From: a bacterium
GTDB lineage: Bacteria; Pseudomonadota; Gammaproteobacteria; Burkholderiales; Burkholderiaceae_C
NCBI GenBank assembly: GCA_030824095.1
Contig: JAVBYK010000093.1
Coordinates: 1-14,006 of the forward strand
DNA: 14,006 bases
Reading direction: 5' to 3'
Part shown: positions 1 to 6,659 of the stretch, piece after piece
Position numbering within the stretch: position 1 is the first letter of the stretch
Layout of the letters: every line of letters begins with the position of its first letter
Program-made: the position numbers and the translations under genes
Notes under the pieces: model-generated
What the model saw: only the letters and a program-made list of their open reading frames with translations
Databases searched by the model: none
What the model was told of the DNA's origin: nothing

Positions 1-1188
1 GGCACGGTGGTGGCCACGCACGCGGACCGCGAAGCCTTGTTCAAGCGCGCCGGCCATCTGGCCGTAGAACTCTGCAAGCGTTACTACGAAGAGGATGACG
101 CCAGCATCTTGCCGCGCTCCATGGGTTTCAAGGCGTTTGAAAACGCGATTGCGCTGGATATTGCCATGGGCGGTTCCACCAACACCATCCTGCACATTCT
201 GGCGATTGCGCAAGAGGCGGAAATTGACTTCACCGTGGCCGACATCGACCGCATGTCCAAGATCGTGCCGCAGCTGTGCAAGGTGGCTCCCAACACCAAC
301 AAGTACCACATTGAAGACGTACACCGCGCAGGCGGCATCATGGGCATTCTGGGCGAGTTGGACCGCGCCGGCCGCTTGCACACCGACGTGCCTACCGTGC
401 ACAGTAAGACCATGAAGGACGCGCTGGATCAGTGGGACATTGCCCGCAATCCGTCGGATGCGGTCAAGACCTTCTACATGGCAGGCCCCGGCGGCATTCC
501 TACCCAGGTGGCGTTCAGCCAGGCTGCACGCTGGCCCAGCCTGGACACCGACCGATCCGAGGGCTGCATTCGCTCTGTTGAGCATGCTTTCAGCAAAGAA
601 GGTGGCTTGGCCGTGCTGGTCGGCAACATTGCGCTCAACGGGTGCGTGGTCAAGACCGCCGGCGTGGACGATAGCCTCCTGGTGTTTGAAGGCCCCGCTC
701 ATGTGGTGGAGTCCCAAGACGAAGCCGTGGCCAGCATCCTGGCGGACAAGGTAGTGGCCGGTGACGTGGTCATCGTGCGCTACGAAGGCCCCAAAGGCGG
801 CCCCGGCATGCAGGAAATGCTGTACCCCACCAGCTACATCAAATCCAAGGGGCTGGGCAAAGCCTGCGCGCTGCTGACCGACGGCCGCTTCTCGGGCGGC
901 ACCTCAGGCCTGTCCATCGGCCACGCGTCGCCTGAAGCGGCTGCGGGCGGTGCGATTGGCCTGGTGCGCAATGGCGACCGTATCCGCATTGACATTCCCA
1001 ATCGCAGCATCAACGTGCTGGTGTCGGACGACGAGCTGGCCAAGCGCCGTGTTGAGCAGGACAAGCTGGGTTGGAAGCCTGCGCAGCCCCGCCCCCGCAA
1101 GGTGTCTGCCGCGCTCAAGGCCTATGCCAAGCTGGTGATGTCGGCCGACAAGGGCGCGGTGCGCGATTTGTCCTTGCTGGGGGACTGA
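1..1188 (+). CDS. ilvD: Dihydroxy-acid dehydratase IlvD, 5' part missing (window edge)
   Basis: The enzyme dehydrates 2,3-dihydroxy-isovalerate and 2,3-dihydroxy-3-methylvalerate to the keto acids that precede valine, leucine and isoleucine; it is a cytoplasmic Fe-S protein. The reading frame is open from base 1, so the true start lies upstream; 395 residues remain, against about 616 in the E. coli-type enzyme. Family blocks seen in order are ATHADR, DIAMGGSTNT, VPQLCKVAPNT with its conserved cysteine, YHIEDVHRAGG, GCIRSVEHAFSKEGGLAVL, VKTAGVDDS, RYEGPKGGPGMQEMLYPTS, LLTDGRFSGGTSGLSIGHASPEA, IDIPNR and a C-terminal SADKGAVRD. These match the long E. coli IlvD class closely, with no frameshift. 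The gene is followed by a strong terminator, so it ends its transcription unit. Identification is from remembered family sequence and is very secure. Confidence 0.97.
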   Translation, partial: GTVVATHADREALFKRAGHLAVELCKRYYEEDDASILPRSMGFKAFENAIALDIAMGGSTNTILHILAIAQEAEIDFTVADIDRMSKIVPQLCKVAPNTNKYHIEDVHRAGGIMGILGELDRAGRLHTDVPTVHSKTMKDALDQWDIARNPSDAVKTFYMAGPGGIPTQVAFSQAARWPSLDTDRSEGCIRSVEHAFSKEGGLAVLVGNIALNGCVVKTAGVDDSLLVFEGPAHVVESQDEAVASILADKVVAGDVVIVRYEGPKGGPGMQEMLYPTSYIKSKGLGKACALLTDGRFSGGTSGLSIGHASPEAAAGGAIGLVRNGDRIRIDIPNRSINVLVSDDELAKRRVEQDKLGWKPAQPRPRKVSAALKAYAKLVMSADKGAVRDLSLLGD

Positions 1189-1232
1189 GACCCGCCTTGG
1201 ACGAAAGGGGCAACCCGCCCGCCGGGATGCCC

Positions 1233-1276
1233 AAAGCGCCTGGGTGCACTATTTTTGTGCATCCAGGCGCTTTTTT
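1233..1276 (+). terminator. Intrinsic terminator downstream of ilvD
   Basis: A stem of about 17 bp (arms 1233-1249 and 1257-1273, one G-T wobble) encloses the 7-base loop TATTTTT, and the 3' arm runs into a T tract at 1271-1276. The position 45 bases after the ilvD stop fits rho-independent termination of ilvD. It also insulates the downstream sigma-28-type promoter from ilvD read-through. Confidence 0.93.
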
Positions 1277-1318
1277 GCTGGATGAATGAACTTTTTTCAT
1301 TATTTTTAAAAATAGGCC

Positions 1319-1345
1319 TAAATTACCGTCTAAATCTGCCGTTAA
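1319..1345 (+). promoter_or_regulatory. Candidate sigma-28 (FliA) flagellar-class promoter
   Basis: TAAATTAC at 1319-1326, an 11-base spacer, and GCCGTTAA at 1338-1345 are visible. The established FliA consensus is TAAA, 15 bases, GCCGATAA; this site has the whole TAAA, exactly 15 bases to GCCG, and 7 of 8 bases in the -10 box. A start near 1353 would give a leader of roughly 48 bases to the ATG at 1401. No competing sigma-70 promoter is obvious between the ilvD terminator and the gene. Assignment rests on motif match and position only. Confidence 0.7.
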
Positions 1346-1400
1346 GAAACGTACGTCTACGAAGAAAAGTAACTGGAGGGGGCCAAAAGCCCAAACCAAA

Positions 1401-1898
1401 ATGCAATTGCCGTCCATTGATCGAACACCGCAGATGCGCCCATCCGGCGCAGACGCGGTTTCGTCTGGGGCAAACAGGGTGATACCGGTTGCTCCGGTGA
1501 ATCCGTCGGTGAGCGCAAACCCCTCCATCCAGCCGGTTCCCAGTGTGGTGGACTTGGTGAATCCAGCCCTCAAGGTGAAAGAGGGGGAGGCTATTTACTC
1601 CAGTGTTTCAGACCCGGGTAGACCAGGGTCGGAAGCTGCGACAACGCCCAAGGACTGGACGATCCACCGCCCCGCACCGGAAAAAGTGGAAGATCCGCCG
1701 CCCAAGCCCATGTACCAGGTGTTGATGGACCACATCAAGAGCATGTGGACGGCCAGCGCCAGTGCCATCCAGTTGGAGCAGGTCAGTAACCAGCTAACAC
1801 CGCCCACGCCGGCAGTGCCGACTGAGTTGCCCGGAACTTTCGCCAAAGAGATACTGGTGTACGCACCCAACCACATCAAAAAGACCGAAAACATCTGA
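1401..1898 (+). CDS. Uncharacterised proline-rich 165-aa protein, probably FliA-dependent
   Basis: I do not recognise this protein. It has about 25 prolines in 165 residues, no cysteine, and no signal peptide or membrane segment. The first 105 residues look disordered (Ser, Pro, Ala and Val rich). A more structured-looking stretch follows at about residues 105-130 (MYQVLMDHIKSMWTASASAI), then a second proline run and a basic tail ending KKTENI. ATG 1401 is the only sensible start: no in-frame start codon lies between it and the promoter, although the nearest Shine-Dalgarno-like run (GGAGGGGG, 1375-1382) is about 18 bases away. A near-consensus FliA promoter directly upstream suggests co-expression with late flagellar or chemotaxis genes. 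A cysteine-free, disordered protein would suit a flagellar export substrate or an adaptor, but that is inference. queC follows after 44 bases. Confidence 0.72.
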   Translation: MQLPSIDRTPQMRPSGADAVSSGANRVIPVAPVNPSVSANPSIQPVPSVVDLVNPALKVKEGEAIYSSVSDPGRPGSEAATTPKDWTIHRPAPEKVEDPPPKPMYQVLMDHIKSMWTASASAIQLEQVSNQLTPPTPAVPTELPGTFAKEILVYAPNHIKKTENI

Positions 1899-1942
1899 CG
1901 GTCTAGCTGCATGGTCGGGGACAGTGCTCTACCATTGCGCCC

Positions 1943-2641
1943 ATGCATACGAGTGCCCTTGTCCTTTTTTCCGGTGGCCAGGATTCCACCACCTGTCTGG
2001 CCCACGCGCTGCAACGTTATGAGCGTGTAGAAACCATCGCCTTTGACTATCGCCAACGCCACAGCGTGGAGTTGGATGCCAGGTTGGTGGTGTTGCGGGA
2101 GATCCGTGAACATTTCCCCCAATGGGCTTCCAAACTGGGTGAAGACCATCTGCTGGATCTGGCCGTTCTGGGGGCCGTCAGCGAGACATCCCTGACCCGC
2201 CAAACCGCCTTCCAGATGGAAAGCACGGGCTTGCCCAACACCTTTGTTCCGGGAAGAAACCTGCTGTTCCTGACGCTGGCGGCGGCCGTTGCCTATCGCC
2301 GCGGGCTGCAGGTCATCGTGACGGGTGTTTGCGAGACGGATTTTTCCGGCTACCCGGATTGCCGCGACGACACCATGAAGGCCATGCAACTGGCGCTCTC
2401 ACTGGGTATGGACAAGCGCTTCCTGATCGAAACGCCGCTGATGTGGATCGACAAGGCGGCGACTTGGTCTCTGGCCCAGTCGCTGGGCGGTCAAGCCCTG
2501 GTGGATCTGATCGTTGAACACACTCACACCTGCTATCTCGGCACGCGTGACCAACGCCACGCCTGGGGCTATGGCTGTGGCGAATGTCCGGCGTGTCAGT
2601 TGCGCGCGCGTGGGTGGGATGCCTACCGTGGCGGCAGGTGA
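1943..2641 (+). CDS. queC: 7-cyano-7-deazaguanine synthase QueC
   Basis: QueC converts 7-carboxy-7-deazaguanine to preQ0 with ATP and ammonia, in the cytoplasm, on the path to queuosine in tRNA. The 232-residue protein carries the N-type ATP-pyrophosphatase loop SGGQDS at residues 10-15, the core block GLPNTFVPGRNLLFL, the TGVCETDFSGYPDCRD block, and a four-cysteine zinc site: Cys197 in HTCYLG and Cys212, Cys215, Cys218 in GCGECPAC. Length is normal. ATG 1943 places the P-loop at the usual distance from the N-terminus, but there is no clear Shine-Dalgarno before it. No other queuosine gene is in the window. It lies 44 bases after the proline-rich gene and converges on the 5'-nucleotidase gene. 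Confidence 0.96.
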   Translation: MHTSALVLFSGGQDSTTCLAHALQRYERVETIAFDYRQRHSVELDARLVVLREIREHFPQWASKLGEDHLLDLAVLGAVSETSLTRQTAFQMESTGLPNTFVPGRNLLFLTLAAAVAYRRGLQVIVTGVCETDFSGYPDCRDDTMKAMQLALSLGMDKRFLIETPLMWIDKAATWSLAQSLGGQALVDLIVEHTHTCYLGTRDQRHAWGYGCGECPACQLRARGWDAYRGGR

Positions 2642-2647
2642 TTTGCT

Positions 2648-2708
2648 CCTGAAATGATAGCTTTATAGGCAATATCCACGATGGCTAGCACAGGATTTTA
2701 TTAAAAGT
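2648..2708. repeat. Possible Comamonadaceae short interspersed element between queC and the nucleotidase gene
   Basis: The gap between two convergent genes is noticeably more AT-rich than its surroundings. It reads TCCTGAAATGATAGCTTTAT, continues through a GCTAGCACAGGATTTTATTA-type segment, and ends in AAAAG. From memory, elements with a CTCCTGAAATGATAGCT end and an ATTTTATT-type other end recur between genes in Comamonadaceae genomes. Only this one clear copy is in the window, so the repeat status cannot be shown here. No clean terminator hairpin is visible in it. Confidence 0.35.
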
Positions 2709-2710
2709 CT

Positions 2711-3604
2711 TCAGTTCCGAACGCCGCTGGCCACATGGCCGGCGGGCACGTGCCGGGCCGCGGATTCGATGTGACCCGTTTGGTCGTCAAAGAAAAAATC
2801 TGGCTCAAATTCACGCAGGAACTCGCCTTTATCCAGGCCGCCCAGGAACATGGCCTGGTCGATATCAATGTTCCAGTTCATCAGTGTCAGGATGGGGCGC
2901 TCGTTGGCCGGCGCGCTGCGGGCCGTAACCAGCGCGGTGCGGATGCGCATACCCGGCACATTGGCCTGCTGCAACTGGTGCAAGGCCGCCAGCAGGGGCT
3001 TGAATGGCCCGTCGGGCAGGGGCAGTGCCACCTTGTCCAACTCATGCTGCTGGAAGGCGGTGAGCCCGCCCTGCTGGTAGACCTGTTCGGCCTCATCGCT
3101 GAACAGCACGGCGTCGCCGTCGAAGGCGATGCGCACCTCGCCCGGGTGGGCGTCGCTGGCGTGGGCAGATTGGGGGTAGACCTGGGCGGCCGGCACACCG
3201 GCGGCCAAGGCGGCGCGCACGTCACTGAGGTGGGTGCTGAGGAACAGGTTGGCGCGTAGCGGCTTGAGGTAGCGCCAGGGCGCCTCGCCGCGCGTGAAAT
3301 TGCCACGCGGGATGGCCAGGCCGTAGTGCTGGGCCGAGCGGAACACCCGCAAGCCGCTGACCGGGTCGTTGCGCGAGAGGATGACCACCTCGACCCGTTG
3401 GGTATCGCCGGTGTTGAACGCCAGCAGCTTCTTGACCAGCGAAAAGGCCACTCCGGGCTTTGCTGGCGCGTCCAGGCGTTCGCGCTGCAGCTGCATATAG
3501 GCGCGGTCATCGGCCTGCTCGAAGACCAGGTTTTCCTCCTCGAAATCGAACAGGGCTCGGCTGGAGATGGCGACGACCAGTTTGCCGTCCATTGAAATGC
3601 CCAT
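2711..3604 (-). CDS. 5'-nucleotidase, PF06189 (cytosolic 5'-nucleotidase 1-like) family
   Basis: The 297-residue soluble protein fits the bacterial 5'-nucleotidase family related to eukaryotic cN-I, which dephosphorylates nucleoside 5'-monophosphates. Recognisable blocks are LVVAISSRALFDFEEEN near the N-terminus, VVILSRNDPVSGLRVF, an AFDGDAVLFSDEAE segment resembling the acidic loop of HAD phosphatases, and a C-terminal region with NWNIDIDQAMFLGG, FEPDFFFDDQ and a following His. The frame remains open upstream to 3763, but the start at 3604 is preferred: AAGGA lies 9-10 bases before this ATG, and an upstream start would overlap the end of ilvA. The gap to ilvA is 25 bases, so the two genes are probably co-transcribed. 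The link between a nucleotidase and threonine deaminase is not obvious. Substrate preference cannot be read from the sequence. Confidence 0.87.
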   Translation of the reverse strand: MGISMDGKLVVAISSRALFDFEEENLVFEQADDRAYMQLQRERLDAPAKPGVAFSLVKKLLAFNTGDTQRVEVVILSRNDPVSGLRVFRSAQHYGLAIPRGNFTRGEAPWRYLKPLRANLFLSTHLSDVRAALAAGVPAAQVYPQSAHASDAHPGEVRIAFDGDAVLFSDEAEQVYQQGGLTAFQQHELDKVALPLPDGPFKPLLAALHQLQQANVPGMRIRTALVTARSAPANERPILTLMNWNIDIDQAMFLGGLDKGEFLREFEPDFFFDDQTGHIESAARHVPAGHVASGVRN

Positions 3605-3629
3605 GATGCTGAGTCCTTTCGGTGTGCGT

Positions 3630-5234
3630 CTACTGGCGCAGGAACATGCGGTACACCGGGTTTTGGGACTCTTCCACATAGGGATAGTCCAGCGTTTGCA
3701 GGAACTTGGCGAAGGCCTTGTCGTCCGCCTTTGGAACCTGCAAGCCGACCAGTATGCGCCCATAGTCTGCGCCCTGGTTGCGGTAATGAAACAGGCTGAT
3801 ATTCCACCCGGGCCGCATCAGGCTCAGGAACTTCAACAAGGCACCGGGACGTTCAGGAAACACGAAACGCAGCAGGCGCTCGTTCTCGGCCAGTGTCGAA
3901 TGCCCTCCGACCATGTGGCGGATATGTTCCTTGGCCAATTCGTCGTGGGTCAGGTCCAGGGTCTTGAACCCATGCCGCGTGAAATTGCTGGCGATTTTGG
4001 CGGACTCGCCCTTGCCGTGCGTGGTCAGACCAACGAAGACATGGGCCTGAGATGCATCGCTGATGCGGTAGTTGAATTCGGTGACGTTGCGTGGGCCCCC
4101 GGGCAACTCACCGATCAGTTCGCAGAAGCGCTTGAAACTGCCGCGTTCTTCCGGAATCGTGACGGCCAACAGCGCTTCGCGCTCTTCGCCGACCTCGGCT
4201 CGCTCGGCCACAAAGCGCAGGCGGTCAAAGTTCATGTTGGCGCCGCACAGGATGGCGGCATAGGTTTCGCCCTTGGTCTTGTTCTTGGCCACGTATTGCT
4301 TGATGGCCGCCACGGCCAGGGCTCCGGCGGGCTCCACAATGCTGCGGGTGTCGACAAAAATGTCCTTGATGGCGGCGCAGACGGCATCGGTGTCCACCGT
4401 CATGAATTCGTCAACCAGGCCGCGGGCGATGCGAAAGGTTTCCTCGCCGACCAGCTTCACGGCCGTGCCGTCGGAGAACAGACCTACATCCGGCAAGGTG
4501 ACACGTTTCTTGGCGCTGACGGACTGGATCATGGCGTCGGAGTCGTTCATCTGCACGCCAATGATTCGGATGCGCGGGTCCACCGCCTTGATGTAATTGG
4601 CCACTCCGGCCACCAGTCCGCCACCGCCGATTGCCACGAATACGGCATCCAGTGCAGGAGGGGTCGATGCGGCATCTGCGGCAGTCGGGCTGCGCATGTG
4701 CAGGGTCTGTACCTGGCGCAGCATCTCCATGGCAATGGTGCCCTGCCCGGCAATGACATCGGGATCGTCAAACGGATGGACGAAGGTCAGGCCCTGCTTC
4801 TTTTGCAGCGTCAGCGAGTGGCCGTAGGCGTCGGAATAACTGTCGCCGTACAGGACGACCTCTCCGCCAAAGCTGCGCACAGCGTCCACCTTGACCTGCG
4901 GCGTGGTCGTGGGCATGACGATGACCGCCCGTGTTCCCAGCCTGGACGCGCTCAGGGCTACGCCTTGTGCATGATTGCCCGCCGAGGCGCAGATGACGCC
5001 CTTCTTTAACTGGTCGCTGCTGAGTTGGGCCATCTTGTTGTACGCACCGCGGAGCTTGAAACTGCGTACGGGTTGCTGGTCTTCCCGCTTGAGCAAGACG
5101 GTGTTGTGCAAGCGCTTGCTCAACTGTTTGGCTGGCTCCAGAGCCGATTCGGTCGCAACGTCGTACACGCGCGCGGTCAGGATCTTTTTCAGGTAGTCGG
5201 CAGGAGTGAGCGGTTTAGGCGGTTTGGTCGTCAT
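3630..5234 (-). CDS. ilvA: Threonine ammonia-lyase, biosynthetic (threonine deaminase)
   Basis: IlvA converts threonine to 2-oxobutanoate and ammonia, the first committed step of isoleucine synthesis. The 534-residue protein has the PLP lysine at K60 in SFKLRGAYNKM, the ASAGNHAQGVA block at 83-93, and the phosphate-binding GGGG at 203-206. Two ACT-like regulatory repeats follow, the first around LLAVTIPEERGSFKRFCELI and the second around LLRFVFPERPGALLKFLSL, marking the isoleucine-inhibited biosynthetic class (E. coli IlvA is 514 aa) and not the short catabolic type. A small Ala/Pro-rich insertion (SPTAADAASTPPALDA) precedes the glycine loop. ATG 5234 is chosen by similarity. A TTG nine bases upstream (5243) is possible and is better spaced from a weak GGGAA. 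It is the first gene of a two-gene unit with the nucleotidase and is divergent from the OsmC-like gene. Confidence 0.96.
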   Translation of the reverse strand: MTTKPPKPLTPADYLKKILTARVYDVATESALEPAKQLSKRLHNTVLLKREDQQPVRSFKLRGAYNKMAQLSSDQLKKGVICASAGNHAQGVALSASRLGTRAVIVMPTTTPQVKVDAVRSFGGEVVLYGDSYSDAYGHSLTLQKKQGLTFVHPFDDPDVIAGQGTIAMEMLRQVQTLHMRSPTAADAASTPPALDAVFVAIGGGGLVAGVANYIKAVDPRIRIIGVQMNDSDAMIQSVSAKKRVTLPDVGLFSDGTAVKLVGEETFRIARGLVDEFMTVDTDAVCAAIKDIFVDTRSIVEPAGALAVAAIKQYVAKNKTKGETYAAILCGANMNFDRLRFVAERAEVGEEREALLAVTIPEERGSFKRFCELIGELPGGPRNVTEFNYRISDASQAHVFVGLTTHGKGESAKIASNFTRHGFKTLDLTHDELAKEHIRHMVGGHSTLAENERLLRFVFPERPGALLKFLSLMRPGWNISLFHYRNQGADYGRILVGLQVPKADDKAFAKFLQTLDYPYVEESQNPVYRMFLRQ

Positions 5235-5315
5235 GGCAGGCAAAGAAGTGTTCCCGCATGATAATCGTCGCCTTGCCGCGGATGCGGTGGACCACCAATG
5301 TCAAGGAACGAAGAT

Positions 5316-5765
5316 ATGGAATGCACAGTGAGCTGGACCGGCGGTTTGAACACCCGCTCAGGCATGGGCTTTGTGGCAGAAACCGGCAGCGGCCACACGC
5401 TGGTCATGGACGGTGCGCCCGATGCGGACAAGCCAGAAAACGGCGGGCAGAATCTGGCTCCTCGGCCGTTGGAAACGGTGCTGGCCGGTACCGGTGGCTG
5501 CACGGCATACGATGTGGTGCTGATTTTGAAGCGCGGCCGCCATGCGGTACAGGGATGCACGGTGAAGTTGACCGCCGAGCGGGCAGCCGTCGACCCCAAA
5601 GTGTTCACCACGATACACATGCATTTCACTGTGACTGGAAAGAACGTGCCGGCAGCGGCGGTGGAGCGCGCGGTGGCCATGAGCCACGAAAAGTACTGTT
5701 CTGCCAGCATCATGCTGGCAAAAACTGCGGAGATCACGACCAGTTTCGAGGTTCTTGAGGGGTAG
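5316..5765 (+). CDS. OsmC-family protein, YhfA type
   Basis: The 149-residue cytoplasmic protein follows E. coli YhfA along its length: SGHTLVMDG near residue 25, PLETVLAGTGGCTAYDVV around residues 51-68, CTVKLTAER near 81, FTTIHMHFTVTGK near 97, and HEKYCSASIMLAKTAEIT near 124. Cys62 and Cys128 are the two conserved cysteines that make OsmC/Ohr proteins thiol peroxidases; the substrate of the YhfA branch is not well established. A short acidic insertion (DADKPENGGQN) precedes the first cysteine block. Start: ATG 5316 has AAGGA nine bases upstream and matches the family's N-terminus; an in-frame ATG at 5298 would add six residues and lacks a site. It is divergent from ilvA and convergent with coq7, with only 23 bases between the two stop codons. 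Confidence 0.9.
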   Translation: MECTVSWTGGLNTRSGMGFVAETGSGHTLVMDGAPDADKPENGGQNLAPRPLETVLAGTGGCTAYDVVLILKRGRHAVQGCTVKLTAERAAVDPKVFTTIHMHFTVTGKNVPAAAVERAVAMSHEKYCSASIMLAKTAEITTSFEVLEG

Positions 5766-5788
5766 AGCCCCCAGAGAACGACCCGGCC

Positions 5789-6430
5789 CTATACGTGGTG
5801 CGCCACTGTTGTCATGACCTTGGCGGCAGCCCGCATCAGGCCTTTCACGGGCGCTGGCAAATCCATGGCACCCGCTGCCATGGCCGCGTCGGCATGGCGC
5901 AATTCGTCATCACGCATCTGCGCGACAATCGCCCGCGATGCGTGGTCTGCCGGTGGCAACCGATCCAGGTGACTTTGCAGATGGTCGCCCACCTGGTGTT
6001 CGGTTTCCACCACAAAACCCAGGCTCACTGGATCGCCCAAGCGCCCGGCCAGCAACCCCAGACCAAAGGCGCCGGCATACCACAGCGGATTCAGCAATGA
6101 TGGCCGGGAATCCAGCTCCGCCAGGCGGTTGGCCGTCCATGCCAGATGGTCCGTCTCTTCGGTGCAAGCCTTGGTAAAGTGCGCGCGCAAGGCGGGATTG
6201 CGGGTCGCCAGCGCCTGGGACGTGTATAACGCTTGGGCACAAACCTCGCCCACATGGTTAACCCGCATAAGCGCAGCAGACGCACGCCGCTCCTCCCGAC
6301 TGAGGTCGGTGGTCTGGTCGGGTAAGGTGGGGCAGGCCAGCGCGGCACGGGGCTTTGCAAACAGCGTGCGCAGGGCACAATCTGCGGCGTTTAGCAGCGA
6401 ATCGATGGTCAAACTCCGGAAAAAGATCAA
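5789..6430 (-). CDS. coq7: 2-polyprenyl-3-methyl-6-methoxy-1,4-benzoquinone monooxygenase Coq7
   Basis: Coq7 is the di-iron hydroxylase of a late step in ubiquinone synthesis, peripherally bound to the inner membrane. The sequence shows the full ferritin-like ligand set: Glu62 in NHVGEVCAQALY, Glu92 and His95 in EETDH, Glu144 in VETEHQVGDH, and Glu176 and His179 in DDELRHAD. A hydrophobic stretch around residues 115-130 (LWYAGAFGLGLLAGRLG) would face the membrane. Length is about 213 residues, normal for the bacterial form. The start is uncertain: upstream of the conserved region only TTG codons are available (6430 and 6412), neither has a good Shine-Dalgarno, and an in-frame TAG stands four codons before 6430. 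The N-terminus may therefore be a few residues shorter. No genes are co-directional with it nearby. Confidence 0.93.
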   Translation of the reverse strand: MIFFRSLTIDSLLNAADCALRTLFAKPRAALACPTLPDQTTDLSREERRASAALMRVNHVGEVCAQALYTSQALATRNPALRAHFTKACTEETDHLAWTANRLAELDSRPSLLNPLWYAGAFGLGLLAGRLGDPVSLGFVVETEHQVGDHLQSHLDRLPPADHASRAIVAQMRDDELRHADAAMAAGAMDLPAPVKGLMRAAAKVMTTVAHHV

Positions 6431-6477
6431 TGCAACAGTCTAGCGCGATTCCGTGGCAGCAGGGAGGGAAACAAATT

Positions 6478-6493
6478 GTTGCAGCGCTGCAAC
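6478..6493. promoter_or_regulatory. 16-bp perfect palindrome upstream of the porin gene
   Basis: GTTGCAGCGCTGCAAC reads the same on both strands. It lies in the 229-base gap between the divergently transcribed coq7 and porin genes, about 50 bases upstream of the candidate porin -35 box and about 50 bases upstream of coq7. Size and symmetry suit a dimeric repressor or activator site; I cannot name the regulator. Confidence 0.4.
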
Positions 6494-6541
6494 GGAAGCC
6501 CTCGGTTTTCGGGTTTTTCAGACCTTTTTGGGGTCAATGCT

Positions 6542-6570
6542 TTGCCAAACGGGCATGGGTCTGGTGCAAT
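6542..6570 (+). promoter_or_regulatory. Candidate sigma-70 promoter of the porin gene
   Basis: TTGCCA at 6542-6547 (5 of 6 consensus bases) is followed by a 17-base spacer and TGCAAT at 6565-6570 (4 of 6). Transcription would begin near 6577, giving a leader of about 83 bases and placing the hairpin at 6575-6599 at the 5' end of the message. Confidence 0.5.
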
Positions 6571-6574
6571 AGAC

Positions 6575-6599
6575 CCAACTTCCTGAACTAGGAGGTTGG
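6575..6599 (+). promoter_or_regulatory. 5' leader stem-loop of the porin mRNA
   Basis: CCAACTTCCT (6575-6584) pairs with AGGAGGTTGG (6590-6599) over 10 bp with one G-T wobble and the loop GAACT. If transcription starts near 6577 this hairpin caps the message. Stable 5'-terminal hairpins are known to protect abundant outer-membrane protein mRNAs such as E. coli ompA; applying that here is inference. A second overlapping hairpin, GGGTCT (6557-6562) with AGACCC (6571-6576), is present in the DNA but overlaps the -10 box. Confidence 0.5.
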
Positions 6600-6659
6600 C
6601 CCGGGGTTCCAATCCCGTCGGACCGGAGCCCGCTGTTTAACCTTTTTGAGAAACCCGAA

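Noticed and set aside
1595..2389. 264-codon open frame antisense to queC and the proline-rich gene
   Set aside because: queC has its complete ATP loop and zinc site on the plus strand; the antisense frame has no recognisable features.
3605..3763. N-terminal extension of the 5'-nucleotidase over the end of ilvA
   Set aside because: ATG 3604 has a well-placed AAGGA and matches the family's N-terminus; the 53 extra residues are ilvA sequence read in another frame.
3567..5009. 480-codon open frame antisense to ilvA
   Set aside because: ilvA is unambiguous on the minus strand; long antisense frames are common in GC-rich DNA.
6550..6632. tRNA-like element in the porin leader (GGTTCCAATCCC resembles a T arm, with two upstream hairpins)
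   Set aside because: The T stem pairs only three bases next to the loop, the anticodon-like loop lacks U33, and no 7-bp acceptor stem can be formed, so it is not a tRNA gene.
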